From Eudromia elegans (Eukaryota; Chordata; Aves; Tinamiformes; Tinamidae): 64,000 bases of DNA. The position numbers and the translations under genes were made by a program. Each line of letters starts with the position of its first letter. The stretch's first letter is position 1. The stretch covers positions 1,424,450 to 1,488,449 of the forward strand of contig PTEX01000197.1 of the NCBI GenBank assembly GCA_003342815.1. The letters are read 5' to 3'. Below the pieces are notes generated by a model. The model made no database searches. It saw only the letters and a program-made list of their open reading frames with translations, and had not been told where the DNA came from. Of this stretch, positions 24,901-37,470 are shown piece after piece.

Positions 24901-25487
24901 TGTAGGGACACAGTTTTTGGGCTCATTAACCAACTTTTCCCCAGTGCTGCTAGTGGTACCCTGACCAAATTTGAACTAAATGAAAAGACAGACTTCTCTG
25001 CAGTGGTTCCCTGGTAAACAATTTCTTTGCAAACCCTGACATCTTCCTCGGACAGTTCTCCTTGACCTGTGTGGCTCTTTGTCCTGCTATCTCTCCCTAC
25101 AGAAGGCAATGAAATGGCATTAACATTGCCCAAGAGCTTCAGGAATATCTGCCAGCAGCTGCTGTAGCACTGGGACAATTGGATGGTGTGGTCACCCTGG
25201 GGAATTGCACTGCCTCAGGGAAAGAATTAATAGACATAGTGTCTCCACAGCTACAAGTGAGAATGGGTTGTGCCCTGAAGTCATTTTCTCTCCAGCAGTT
25301 CCCATCAGTGGGTCTGAAGCAACAGAATAGAGAAGGCTCTGTACGGTACAAGGGCCAAGTTCTACTCTGAGAGAAGGTCTGTCCCTAGCTGAACAAGTCC
25401 AGGAGCCACTGCCTGGGAGAACAGGCCCCAATCTTGAGTTTCCCAGCTGAGCTGACTGCCACAATGAAGGATTTCAGAGTCATACCT
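21966..25487. other. Mostly non-coding, with donor-like sites
   Basis: Unique DNA. Besides the donor at 22184, a second strong donor-like site (CCCCAG then GTGAGTGTC) lies at 24100. It is preceded by an open frame with an ATG in fair context at 23970. The 43 codons show no recognisable protein. No interspersed repeats recognised. Confidence 0.45.
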
Positions 25488-25504
25488 CACACACACACAC
25501 ACAC
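25488..25504 (+). repeat. (CA)n microsatellite
   Basis: An uninterrupted CA dinucleotide run of about eight and a half units. Confidence 0.9.
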
Positions 25505-28500
25505 TTTAATGCCTTTAAGAAGGCATTAGCTGCCCTTCTTAAAAGTCTGTTGTGCAGGCAGACTTTGTGAGAAATAGCATGAGGTGTTTCCTGAAGGAGC
25601 AAGTTCAGCTGAGGCAGCAAGCTATTGCCCAAGTGAGGAAAGAGGGATGCAATGAGAACATGAGCGGGAGATGTTGTGCAGCTTTCTATGTAAGAAGACA
25701 GGAAACTGTCTTTGGCGTAGATGATGCCAATGAACAAGAGGCAGAAAGACCCAGCAAGGCAGAATGGTAAAGAAACAGAGGGACCAAGCTGGGGAGGGGT
25801 GAAAGGGACAACATGAGGCTCTAGGCAGCAGCAGAAGAGGACTTTGTGTATGGGAAGAAGCAAACCTTACCCAAGGTCTCAGAAAAGAATACAAAGAAAG
25901 GATGATGAAATTGAATATGGTTGCTGCAATGGAAGAATGGCCATAAAGACTGCAGAGAAGGGCCAGTTTGAACAGTGTAGGAATTCATTGGACCACACAA
26001 AGATGACCCACTAGAGAAACAGATGTATTTAATTTGCAGTCCATCTCATCCCAGTGTAAATGTCAGATGTTTTGCACTCTATAAGCAGGCCTACTTTTAT
26101 TTGAAAAGGGGGCCTATGGTGGCTATGCCAGAGGAGGGCATCTGAACTGTGCAGAACTAAATAGCAGTGAATGAATCCTTTATGTCTAATAATCTTCTTG
26201 GGTGGCAAGCGGAAGGGCAGAGCTTTGGGATGACGGCTGTGTGTGTGTTTCAAGGTAATCTCCTGGAAGATTTTCCCCAGGCCTGGGTGTTACCCATGGA
26301 AACATGAGTAGGCTTCTGTACTGCTTCACTCCTGAACTAGTCAGCTCTGAGGACTTTCCCAAGGAAATGACACAGGTGGGTACAACTTTTGCTGGACAAC
26401 ACCCATCACGCACATTTGATTCCACAGTATCTAAGCAGGGGATGCATATAGGGCCAACAACCAAAGCTATGTCCAGGGGAAGTGGGTGAGTAGCAGGAGC
26501 TGATGTTGCAGCCTGTGCAGCAAGGTTCCTTGCACTCCACATTGTTGTAGCACAGTGGAAAGGTCCAAGGGAGCCTGGGGATAAGACATTGGCTGTGGTG
26601 CAGCCGAGGCAAGTGGGTTTTGGCATCTCTCATACAGGCAGTTTTTCAGGCCTAGGCTTGAGAAGATCTTCTGAAGATCATTTTTTTTATTATCATTGTG
26701 CCCTTTCCTTCCTGTCCTCCATTTGGATTTGTCCGAAGAGCACTGGCACTCAGAGTCTTCGGTGTCACTGGAGTCCCACACAGTCTGCTGCTTGCCCTGT
26801 TGATGGGGCAGTCCTGAATGTGCTTCTTACTGTGATTAACAAGGGCCCTGCAGATTCTCTGCAGTTACAAGGAGTCTTTCTTCATGCTTGACTCAAGCAC
26901 CCAGAGCACAGACAACAAGGTGCACTTCTCACACTTTTGTTCCAAGTAGATGGATGGAGATGATCACTCTACCTCAGGCTGAGAGTCATCGCTCCTCTGG
27001 CTCCTTATATCTGCCTTGTTGTACAATCCACGCACACCATGGAGAGATACCTGCACAGTGCCACCTAATATGGAAGAAGCAAAAGGACACTGCAGGTGAC
27101 TAAGATGCCAGCAATGCATATGGTGATGGCTCAAAACCTTGTCATGCCTCTTTGAAAATATTCGGCGGAGGGAGTTAGAGAGGTGGAGGAAGTGTTTTCA
27201 ACATTCCCTTATTAATTATATATGAAGAAAAATACCCCGAAATAACATGTTTGGGATTGGCGGGCGTTATGAGGCCATTGCCAACTCCTCCCACTGATCT
27301 CCAGCACTGATACCAGTTGGGAGGTGAGGAGGGGACAACATCTCAGAAGCAGCTGGGTCTGATGTATGCTCATTCCTGTCAGGAGTTGGAGCATGAGAGA
27401 CATGTTTGACTTTAAAGCATGCAGCACATTTAGTTTAACGTAGGCTTAGTTCTTGGCAGAATCAGGATCTTCAGTCCACATTCTGGACTCAGGTCCTGCA
27501 GCAGAGGACTACACAAAGGCCTGACTCAATCAAGAATTCAAATCAGCTCTCTAAGGTGCTACATAAGGGTGTAAAAGTGCAAGCTTCGGTACTATCTAAC
27601 CATTTGCTTCTGATGCATGTAACAACACAGTACATACTTTTTGCACATTTTGCAGATTTAACAGTCAGATAAGTGGTAAGAATGGCATGAACAAGGTCTG
27701 CTTAGAAACAAATGTCAAAAACAGGTATTTACATCTTTGTTACCACCAATACTTTGTGTGAAAATCATGTTTGCATTAGTTGGATCATAAGTGGTTATCA
27801 CAGAAGGTAAAAATAATCAGGGAGGACATAATCAGAAAATTGTTATTTTACCATTATAACTCTTATTATACCTCATTGGTGCTTAAATATTGTCATTGCA
27901 ATTAAAAAGGGTGTTTATTAAAAGAGAAAGAAGGTATTTTAGAGAGAGATGATGAGAATAGTATAGAAAAAAACTGAAAAGACTTGTGTAAAAATCTTTT
28001 ACCCCTTGGGCAGAAACCTATGTCTCATAAAAGGAGGAGTAACAGGCTGAAGACTAGAGGAGTCCAAAATAGCCAGCTGTGCAGAAAACACTAATAAAAT
28101 TCCTCTGATTATCCACTCTTATCGCTTATGCCCCAGGGACATCTCACTCTCTTAATCTCACTTTTTAAGGCTGCATCTCTCTGCCTCAAGATACCCTTTA
28201 TGCCACAAGCTTTGGATTCAGCAAATATATGAACAATGATATCTTTGGCAGTTAGATTCAGGGAAGATATAAGCCCTCAGGTTTCATAATATGGCACAAG
28301 TCATTGACTGATGGTTAGGAAGAAGGTTCACCCACAGGCAACGTATCCCTTAACTGTCCACTATGAATCATTTTGCCTTTGCCTAAAAGCATTAGGTGTT
28401 GAACACTCTCTCAAACAGGCGGCTTGCTACTGGTGCATGCAAGTATGGCACTTGTGCTGTCTTCCAAAAGCATCATATGAGACTTAAAAAACATGCCTTT

Positions 28501-31202
28501 TCCCCCATATTGTTACTGTTTTCTTACTCTCTAATGAGGATGAAAACTTGGATTTTTATTTCTTTTTTCTGTGAGATGCCACTAAGAGGGATTAGAAGCC
28601 AGTTTTCCACCAGCATCTCAGCCCATGCAGTCTGAGACAGATTTCAAAAAGGAGTCAGACATCAGGAAAGTACCTGAATGAGTAGTCACATCTTTTGAAA
28701 AGCTGCCCATAAGCATCACAGTAGTATTTGGCATAGGATGAATTCTTTTGAAAGTGCAGAATCATCAGCTTGTACAGATTAGTGTAAAAGGTAGAGCCTC
28801 AAAATGAGTCATATTTAAGAAAGTAAATGCGAGACAAGGAGAATTATATTCTCGTGTCTTTGATGTGGGATTCTAGGCATCATCTTCTAGTGATGCCCAG
28901 GACCACTTTTTTAAGCTCTGCTGACAATGTCAAAAGAAATGGAGCCATGGTCCATGACAGAGACTCAACTTTATTGCAATATCACCTACACTAATAAATG
29001 TAACAATTACTACTGGCTTATATCTTCTTTTGACAAAATGCCCTGTGTACAGAAATATTTCCCAATGTGCTAAGTCATTGTCAAAATGTGCCTCTTTTCT
29101 GCATTTAGCCAAATGCTCAGAACAAGGATTTTTGTCCATGTCTTTTATATTGCTCCAGGGGCTCTAACTGGTGTTAGATCCTTCCTCCTGATTTCAGACA
29201 GATGAATCATTTTTAGGCCCATCCTACATTCTGACTGAATGTACGGGCTGTTGTATGGCTGAAGCATTTCAGAATAAAGAGGACTTTCTAACATTGGCTT
29301 CATTTTGCAGCATTTGATTGATAACAGTGGTTGTATCTGGGATTCCAACTCTGTACAGGGAATAAGTTTAAGCAAAATAAGATGTCCTCCTGGACACCTT
29401 TTTAGCATGAGAGGATGTTAGCATTCATTCAACAGGATAGGCTTATTAAAAAGGAAAAATCATCTACATTTTTGTTCCTCCTTCTTGACAATCTCTTTAA
29501 CAGCACTCAACAGCTGCTAAATGGGATAATCGCCTGTTATCCTCATGTCACTAATTCAAATGCTAATGGCTTTCAGTGCATAAGAGGTTATTCAGCCATC
29601 CAGCACCCCAGGTACGCTTTGCATGAGAAGGATGCTGAAGCGATTAAGCTTCCTTCTGGGATTCTAGGAACGTTTAAAAGAAATGCTTCCAGATGAACTT
29701 GGAAAGGAGATAATGTCCAAGATAGAAAGGAAAACAGGGCAGGGAGGACACCAACAGGAAGGATTTGCAAATTTGATACTTTGAGGTGTCCTAGTCATAA
29801 CCTCAAGAGACCCTGCTCCCTCTTCAGCCTAGTGCAAAGCCTCTGTTTTTCCAAACACACAAACTATATTTGAATCATGCTAGTGCTAGTGTCCTAGATA
29901 AACCACTATCCCAGGCACATACTCCCAACAACACAATATGTGCAATTAAGATACGTCTTCCTAAGGGTTATGGTACTTTCACTGGGTCACTATTAATAGA
30001 GGAGCCACTGTGCCAGTTGATACTGAGCCCAGTGCTCCTCTGACAGAGCAACACCATGCACCCATGCTGTTAGTACCTGCCTGGGCAAATGCTCTGCAAA
30101 TCCTTCCCACAGCAGCAGAGAAGTGGCTATAGGACGCAGTAGCAAAATCCTTAAAATCAACAACAATGTTATGGACCAGTGCTTGCATCTAGATCTGTGT
30201 CTGTGTATATATAAAATTGTGGTTGAATGCACTCATTTATATTTAACATGTACAATCTTCCAGGGAGTGAGAGAAGAAGCTACAAAAATTCATGGCCTCC
30301 TTTACATGACAATAACCGCAGACAGTACAGTTGTACTCCTACACACGTTGCCCTATTAACTGTCTGTGGTCTCAGCATAAAAAATAGAACCACAGTTTAG
30401 CCTAAAATGTTGAGTTATGAAGTTGCAGATAATACAAGACCCGCAAGCAGCCATCACTGTCTGTTACTGACTTCCAGTAATTCGGATACCAGCACAAGTG
30501 CTGGGCAATGTGCTTCTTGGTCAAATGAGAGGCCTCGACAGTCCCTTTTGCTCTTCAAGGAGGGTACCCAAGTCCTATGCATTGATGTCATATGTCTAGA
30601 AAGTGACATGTAGGAGGAGAAAAGGGGAATTAACAGATCAATTTAATACCCTGGAGGTGAGGATATAGAAGGTGAGGAAAGTAGATGGTTGGGGAGGACA
30701 GATTCTCTAACCTCTCACCTTTAAAGACCTACGACCCACTTCTCCACAGGGTGTCAATATGAATAAACACCTTTTTTTTTAATCTATTTTAATGTCAAAA
30801 CAGTGATGCATTTCTAAAATCTGACCTTAAAATCACAGAGTTCACTGTACTTTTAAGAAATCTGATTGGCCAAAGCATCTTCTCAGCCCCAGCAGCCGTT
30901 CTCTGTTCTCTCTCTTTTAACTCTGAAATGATTTTGAATTCATCTGTACCAGCCTTGTGTATCCGGTCCCTGCGGTACTTATATTATCTCCTCTGGAAGA
31001 GTTACTTACGGGAAAGAAGTTGTTCTCACTGCACATTCAAGAAGAAATATATATATACACAGATATATAATCTACATGTATCTGTTGCCATGGCAGTGAT
31101 GTGGGTTACAACCAACAATTTTAGCTTCTCCAAGTTTAAAATCATAACCAAGCTAACAACTCTTTTGTTTGCACGCAAGAAATAAAGAACTGATGCAGTC
31201 AG
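25505..31202. other. Non-coding stretch, no gene seen
   Basis: Unique DNA. The part at 25.5-27.1 kb is purine-rich in places and carries many overlapping short frames on both strands. From 27.5 to 29.2 kb it is strongly AT-rich with few open frames. No domain, RNA gene or transposon was recognised. Confidence 0.55.
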
Positions 31203-31248
31203 CTAACTTATGAGTGCTGGAACTCAACTAACTTATGAGTGCTGGAAC
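31203..31248 (+). repeat. Tandem duplication, 25-bp period, duplicating an ATG
   Basis: The 21-base block that begins CTAACTTATGAG and ends GCTGGAAC occurs at 31203 and again at 31228, separated by TCAA, giving a 25-base period. Both copies are identical. Each contains ATGAGTGCTGGAAC, so the duplication places the same ATG in two different reading frames (25 is not a multiple of three). It lies just upstream of the exon candidate at 31273. Confidence 0.9.
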
Positions 31249-31272
31249 ATTTTTGCTCTTTCTGCTTTTCAG

Positions 31273-31420
31273 ATGTCAATCAAGCAACTATGGTTTGTCC
31301 CCTGCATGTGGCATATGGGCTGCAGGACTGACCCAGTTTCTCCTTGGAGCTGTCATGGCAACCTGCATGGTCACATTTCTACTTTGTGTGGTGAAGTCTT
31401 TGATTTCTTGCTACATCAAA
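31273..31420 (+). other. Candidate coding exon with one membrane segment (unidentified gene)
   Basis: A pyrimidine-rich tract ending CTGCTTTTCAG is followed by 148 bases and the consensus donor GTAAGAATT at 31421. In the frame starting after one leading base there are 49 codons ending exactly at the donor. The peptide begins CQSSNYGLSPACG, then has about 28 mostly hydrophobic residues (IWAAGLTQFLLGAVMATCMV and onward), then a short polar end with CYIK. This looks like one pass of a multi-span membrane protein, but I cannot place it in a family. The frame stays open beyond the donor to 31498, so an unspliced small ORF is an alternative. No partner exon is evident nearby, and a chance arrangement cannot be excluded. 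Confidence 0.27.
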
Positions 31421-32424
31421 GTAAGAATTAAGAAGTTTGGAACGGGAGAGAGGCTCATTCTTTCATTCCATTTTCTCTTGCTGTTTCTCTTACTCTAACA
31501 AGCAGCTTCCCTGCTTCTAAACAAAGCTTGGATCAGTGCAGTAGCAAAGAAGTTGGAGACAGAAGAAAGCTATGACTTGCTCTTTTCTATTCCAGTTCTG
31601 CTTTCTTCCTCAGAAGGACCCTTGCTTAGCCTGCTCGGGCTTTCTAGACAAATTAAGCACGTGCAATCATCCCATATGTGTGCCACCTGAGAATGGGTCT
31701 GTCTCCCTGTCTAGACTCCAATACATTTGCAGCTCTTGCCCAATGAGATTAAACTCAGCAAAGTAGCAGCCTTGGTCTATGAAGTTCCCTGTTAAAAAGA
31801 GCATATATAGAGGAGAGAAACCAGTTCCCTGCAAAGGGAAAGGTTACAGTAGCAGCTCAATCCTATTTTGACATCAGAGAAGCTACAAGACAGCATGCCA
31901 CCGGGACTGCTGCAACCTACAGAAACATTTCCAACTGGAGTTTACACTGCCACAAGAACTGTTCCTTTCTCAGCTTGGCTGCTTCCAGAACCTCTGGTTT
32001 GAAGACTGATGTGCATTTAACCATCCCGAGCCATTAGTTAGTTATCCAGAGCACCACACAGGCAATATTCAGCTGTGGGGAGCTGGCTGCCAGCAAAGAA
32101 AAAAACTCAGACTTCTATAGTAAAATCTTGATGACCTGAACAGGAAAGAAAAATGTTCTCCATTTTGGGGCAAACACGCTTTTGTGATGGAGAAGATTGA
32201 AAAGGAAGGAAAAGAATGTCTGGAAGGTTTGATTTATGAAGGGAAATGAACTGTAAGATAATGTGTCCAGACGAGCTAAGCGAAGGCAAGAGCAAGGAAA
32301 GAGAGTGACGGCCAGCAAGTACCGGAAGGGCTCCAACAGCAAGGAGAGAAAGGAATGAGTCTATTCAGAAGGAGCAAGAAGTGTAGAAAGCACATTCAAA
32401 GTGGGAGTGTTGGGATGACATTTG
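31421..32424. other. Non-coding stretch, no gene seen
   Basis: Follows the exon candidate. Contains only short overlapping open frames and no recognisable repeat, RNA gene or regulatory element. Confidence 0.5.
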
Positions 32425-32560
32425 AAAAGGGAAAATTTAGGCAGAGCAGCAGGAAAAGCTTCCTGACAGTGAGATATGTGTATTGGAATCATCCCTTAGG
32501 AGAAGTCCTGGAAGCATCATCCTTTGGCATGCAAAAACTGAGCTGGAGGAAAACTGCAGG
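32425..32560 (+). mobile_element. Probable ancient CR1-like 3' fragment
   Basis: The segment has the order known near old CR1 3' ends: AAATTTAGGCAGAGCAGCAG, GGAAAAGCTTCCTGACAGTG, a TTGGAATCATCCCTTAGGAG block, then GTCCTGGAAGCATCATC. That corresponds to the 'cttcctgacagtgag ... ctggaac ... ggag ... tggaagc' pattern. Divergence is high and the terminal octamer repeats are missing. Family assignment is from remembered consensus only. Limits are approximate. Confidence 0.5.
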
Positions 32561-32572
32561 CCCTGGAAAGGC

Positions 32573-32630
32573 CTTATCCAAAGCTCACTGAAGTCAACAG
32601 AGAAGCTTGCATTAATTACAGGGGTTTGGC
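32573..32630. repeat. Decayed palindromic ancient repeat
   Basis: ATCCAAAGCTCACTGAAGTC is followed by ATTAATTACAGGGGTTTGG, which are imperfect inverted halves. It matches the remembered 'atccaaagcccattgaagtcaatgg' type of old reptile and bird repeat and immediately follows the CR1-like fragment. It may belong to the same insertion or be a separate element. Confidence 0.45.
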
Positions 32631-34563
32631 GCAGGGACTAACTCTGTAGCCAGGAACAAGTCTGCAGTGAGGAGAGAAGCTCTCAATAGGTGACTTGGTT
32701 GTGCCGGGATGAGTGGCATCCTCCCAACAAGAACTGTGAAAAAAACGGGCAAATGCAAAGGAAAATTAAAAAAAAAAAAGCAAAATCCGTCTCCTTTATG
32801 GCAACGTCTGCAGGGACCTGCTCTGCCTTGCCCAATACACAGTCACAGTTAGGGCTTGGGCCTCTGCTAGCCTGGGCCCCAGGGAAGGCCAGCTGCCAAA
32901 ACCAGGGCAATTCTGCCTAGGTCAGAGAGTAGGGCATGGGTGGATGGGAAAGAAAAGGAGCAAGAGAGAGTGCAGGAGAGAGCATATGCACCATATCTCT
33001 GGATGTGCAGCAAGGAGCCAGCAGGAAGCAGCACGGGTTCGGGTTGGGAGGGAGCAGGCGATGCCTGCAGACAGCAGCCAAGGCAGAGGCGGAGCCGCTC
33101 CGGAGACGATGCTGTTTCCTTTGCATCTAGAAAAAAGTCTCATGTGAAGAAATCTATGTTAAAAACAGTCAAGGCGCTGACACTCTCACCAGTGCTCTCT
33201 GATGGACTGACTTTCTCTGTCTCCAGAGGCAGGAGGTGATTTTCCCTTCAGAGGATGCAATTAATACCTCCCTTGGAAGGAGGAAATTCCCTCGCAGGAA
33301 ACAACTCCCCTGCCCCCAGGCAGGCAAGTTGGCCCTGCGGAACCCAGCTGGATGATGCAGACCATTGCCGCAGAAGCACGCGGACAGCCTGCGTGCTATC
33401 TGTAGAGCAAGGCTCTTGGGTGCTCCTGCATGCATGGAGTGTCCTCCCACCACTTCCAGCAGTGTCACTCAGAATGATGGCCAGGACACCTCCTCTGTGG
33501 TGGGAAACTGAATTTCAGGCTCTGACCCTACCCAAGTTTCCTCCCCCTTCCTGACTAAAGCTTCTGTGCACAAAGGGTTTCCACACATCTGCAGAGGAGA
33601 TAAACAGACATGGAAAATAAAAGGAACAGCCGAGCTGGGAACGCATCAGCCCTGAAAGTGCTCCTTGCATCTGCCATCCATCCCCTATCACTGCTTTTAC
33701 TGCTGCATTCCCTTATCCCAACAGGCTGCCTTGTCCTTTTAAACAGCAAACATCACGCGACAGGAAATGACAGCCTGTGCTATTGCCAAGCTGGCATAAA
33801 TGGAGTTAAAGCAGAAAGCCTAAATTAAAATAAAAGTATGTTATAGAGAAGTTGCACTTACTTCCAGATCAGGCATTAAAAAACCAGGGAGTTTGGAGTT
33901 AAAGTTATGCTTAAAATAAATTCAAACTTGTTGAAGTGTGGCAGTGCATAACCAAGGCACACAAACAGCCTTAATTCTGCCCTGCAGTGACACACAACCA
34001 TATGATTATGATTAAAATCTTTTAGTATTTGTGGTCCTACACTAGATTACACTGATAAATACAGTATTTTTTGTGTTCTCTTGTTTTACTCCTTCCCTAG
34101 CATCTTTGTGCCCTGGATAGTGACATTGGCACAAATTTCACTGCTTATCAGGACAAAAAAAAAGGATACATATCATAGGTCCTTCAGATCTGTAATGAAA
34201 GATCCGGGCTAAGCATTGTCTTGGAAATATCCTGCCTCACAACATCAAATCTACAGTCCCTGATTCCTAAGACTCTGGATAGTGCAACTGAGCTTTTACA
34301 CCAAGTGAACATTTTGTGGAGGAGCTGGGAAGGGTTTTCCTAATGCCTTTATATCACTATAATCTACACTCATGTATTTATTTTACAAGTCTGTTAAAAC
34401 CTGAGTTTTAAAGTGCAGAGAAAATAGAGACAAAGAAAATCATCTGGATAAACAATTATGGCTTTTTGTCAAGGACTCAGGAGCTAATCGAGTCCAGATC
34501 TGTTCCACATTTACATTTATATGCACTTACTGAGCTAGAGAAAGTCAGATTAACATCAAGAGT
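32631..34563. other. Non-coding stretch, no gene seen
   Basis: The 32930-33480 part is GC- and purine-richer with overlapping frames of up to 99 codons on both strands, none recognisable. The remainder is AT-rich unique DNA. Confidence 0.5.
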
Positions 34564-34612
34564 CAGTTCTGCCCTCAGCTACATACACGCAAACTCTGTT
34601 GAGTAAATGAGG
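34564..34612. repeat. Possible decayed ancient repeat
   Basis: AGTTCTGCCCTCAGCTACAT followed by ACGCAAACTCTGTTGAGTAA resembles an old reptile and bird repeat remembered as 'ctgccctcagttacac ... gcaactc ... ttgaagtc'. It is short and diverged, so the match may be fortuitous. Confidence 0.3.
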
Positions 34613-37381
34613 GCTTTTAGGGTGTAACAGTATGCTAAGTTTGTCCCCAAATATTCAAGCTGACTGCTTAATATCCAATTTTGTACAACCCTGTTTGACC
34701 TAGACACATGTTCAAATTACTTGTCTGCACATCAGACTGGTCTGAAATGACTCTACAGAAGTTGAATTTACAGAGTGTGGGTAGATTGAAGTGTCATGAT
34801 GTATTTAAATATTTAGCACTGAAGCAGAGCGGTCCACTTATTTGCAGTTCTGCTGCTGGGTATCAGGAACAACCCTGGCATTAATCAGGTTCTGATGTAT
34901 TAACAAGCTAATAGATATTTCATAGTTTACAGTTTATAATTCTTTTGTTCACATAAATACACACACCCCACCTCCACTTCTTCCCTAGAACAGCATATCT
35001 TTTAAAACGTGTTGACTTTAAAAGCTGTATTTTATTTGGCCTTGACTGATCAGTTGACAAAGTTTTCTATTACATGGAAAAGCACCTTGCCATTAGCAGG
35101 CTTTTTGTACATTATACAGAATTCTGAAGAGACTCATTGTGCGAGAGAAAATCATCCAACCTAAGAGAAGCTGTTCTTCACAGGCCAAAAAACCATTCTC
35201 TGCATATGCAGATCCCAAATAAATATGAAACCAATAACAACTGTGAGCAATGATCTTTGCATAAGGGGAATACTTACAAAGTCCCTTTTACAAATCACAT
35301 CTAAGGGAGGAAAATGCTATCACCTTTGCTTCACAGAAATAAGTGATTCTAAAGCCCATAGATTGAAAACGAAATCTGTAGCACAAAAGGAAACAAAATC
35401 CTTTTCTCTGGGGTTAGCACTTCCCACTTCATTCATCCCACTTCACCACCACTGGTAGCCTTTTATAAATCTAAAGGCACTGAGTAGGTCATGATTTAAT
35501 AGCTTCCAGATAGACCATACCTAGTACAGGGAGGATCACAATGTCAGTATTAATACGTTGCAACTTGTATGCCTAATGAATATTAATTGCAAATCATTAA
35601 AATCATTAATATTTTTTACGAAACAGAATACTGCAGCTTTTACCAAGAGGATACTTTAGAGTAGATTAAATGGAAGCTATATATATTTTTTTTTGTCTCT
35701 GTGAATAAAACAGTTTTCCATTAAAAAAAATCTTATTTGCTGACACTGAAGTTTCTTGTGGGAACACATCATCTTTTTAAATTAAATTTTCATTTGGAAG
35801 ATTTTCAGGTCAAAGGTGGAATTTCTGGTCAAAAGCATACCGAGGAAGAACAAACAGGTTCTGAACAAAACAGAGCAGAGTTTTTATACCCTGAGCACTT
35901 GACTTAGTTGTGCAACTGACAGCTAGCCTGGCATAAAGACCCTTGTTGCTTGGTCTTGCTCATTTTTGGCCACACTTTTTCCCAAACAGCCCTTCATCTA
36001 TTCCAAAGAGCAAAAGATGCAAAACCTCACTCCAGCTTCCAAATCCCTTTCACCATCAAAGAGGCTCAAATCAGGTTGTTCCTCCCTAGGACAGTTGTAT
36101 ATCTTTAACCATGTGGACATTGTTGATGGCAGTGCAAGTCCCTGGAGGAATAGTTACCTGCCCTGTCCCTTTGCTGGAAAAGCACCTTTTGGCATAAGAT
36201 TGGGCAGAGCACTGGGGCAATAAGGCTTAAAGTCCCTTCCTGGTGTTTGTCCATCCATAGGCACTGTCGCAAGACTTTGAGAGAGTCCAAGCCCAATCAT
36301 CTGCCCCACTATCCTGCAAACCCCAGCTCAAGGGAGACCAAACCAGTCCCCAAGTCCTGTCTGCACATCATTTGAGACACCATGCCAGAATGAAACAGAA
36401 AGTATCTGCCCATTCTGCCCGGCTTGGCAGATGTAAGCCCCCTGTGATGCTGGCAAGTCAGCCCCAGAAGGTGCTGGCCTCCAGTGGAGGAGCCGTGGCC
36501 AACCTTTGGCTGCTTCCTTTACACGCACAACAGGATCTGAAAGAGGATGTCTGCTGATATCTCTTTTCCCTTCCATGTGTGGGTGTATGCCATATCAGCA
36601 GAAAGCACCTGGAGGAATGGCATAAATGAGTCCCCAGCGGGTGGCTGCAGGACTTTATCAGTACAATGAGAAGTTAAAGGCTGAGCAGCAGATAAACCCT
36701 CATGTCCCCAGAACCTGATTCTCCAGAATATCCCAGCCTGCTTTTGCCACTATAATGATATACCTGAGCTGTAAACCTGGTTAAACTTGCCAGTTAAAAG
36801 GGGGTTTATGACACTTTGGTCTCAACAGAGTGGTACCAAGTAGATGGAACAATCTGAAGAGCACATCCATTAGCTCATCTGTGTTGCAAAGTGTGGTGGA
36901 AACAGGATCCATCAGAAGCAAGTTACAGAGCCTGATCCTGGATTCACCTTAAAGCGGGCAAGTCAGAAGTGTTTCAGCCAAGTCAACATAGCCTAATGAG
37001 TACCAAACATTGTCAGAAGGGATCAAAATGAGGCCTCTGTGTGTGTGTGTAGTTTTGTAACACCTCCCTCTCCCACCAGCCACACCAGTTTCCTCAAAGC
37101 AGAACAGTAGAGTACAGACCCAAACTTGCTCTATGATGTATTAAAGCCTTGTTTTTCCCACTGCATAAAGTACTGACCCAGCCCCCTCAAAAGTTCCCAG
37201 CATATTTGAATTGTGAGTCAGAGACCACAATGGAGATGCTTAAACTTTGTCAAGCTAGGCAAGTATCTCCTGCCAAGCAGTAATCACTGTGATTTTTTGC
37301 TCTGTCACTCATAAGCCCTTCCTACCCATGAACAACACACTGGCTCATTGAGAAAGCACTAGATATTTGTTGGATGCTTAC
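34613..37381. other. Unique DNA, AT-rich at first
   Basis: AT-rich to about 35.8 kb with several TAAT clusters. The most regular of these, at 35541-35640, is listed as a finding. The part at 36.0-36.6 kb is more GC-balanced with short frames on both strands. A GT run of 13-14 bases lies at about 37038-37050. No gene recognised. Confidence 0.5.
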
Positions 37382-37470
37382 CTATAGCATCTCCAACGTA
37401 TGGTTCTTCTGAGCAGAGCACTGCAAACCACATGGAAAGTTGCAGGTACTGGCAGATCAGGTGGCTGCAC
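37382..37470 (-). other. Candidate internal exon, minus strand (unidentified gene)
   Basis: On the - strand a long pyrimidine tract ending TTGCTTCTTTTACAG precedes 89 bases that end TATAG before GTAAGCATCC, a consensus donor. One frame is open across the exon: one leading base, 29 codons (starting CSHLICQYLQLSMWF and ending EEPYVGDAI), one trailing base. A second frame is also open and the third has a stop. The trailing base fits the two leading bases of the candidate at 426-527 downstream on this strand, though intervening exons could exist. The peptide resembles no family I can name. It could be a lncRNA exon or a coincidence of signals. Confidence 0.22.
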
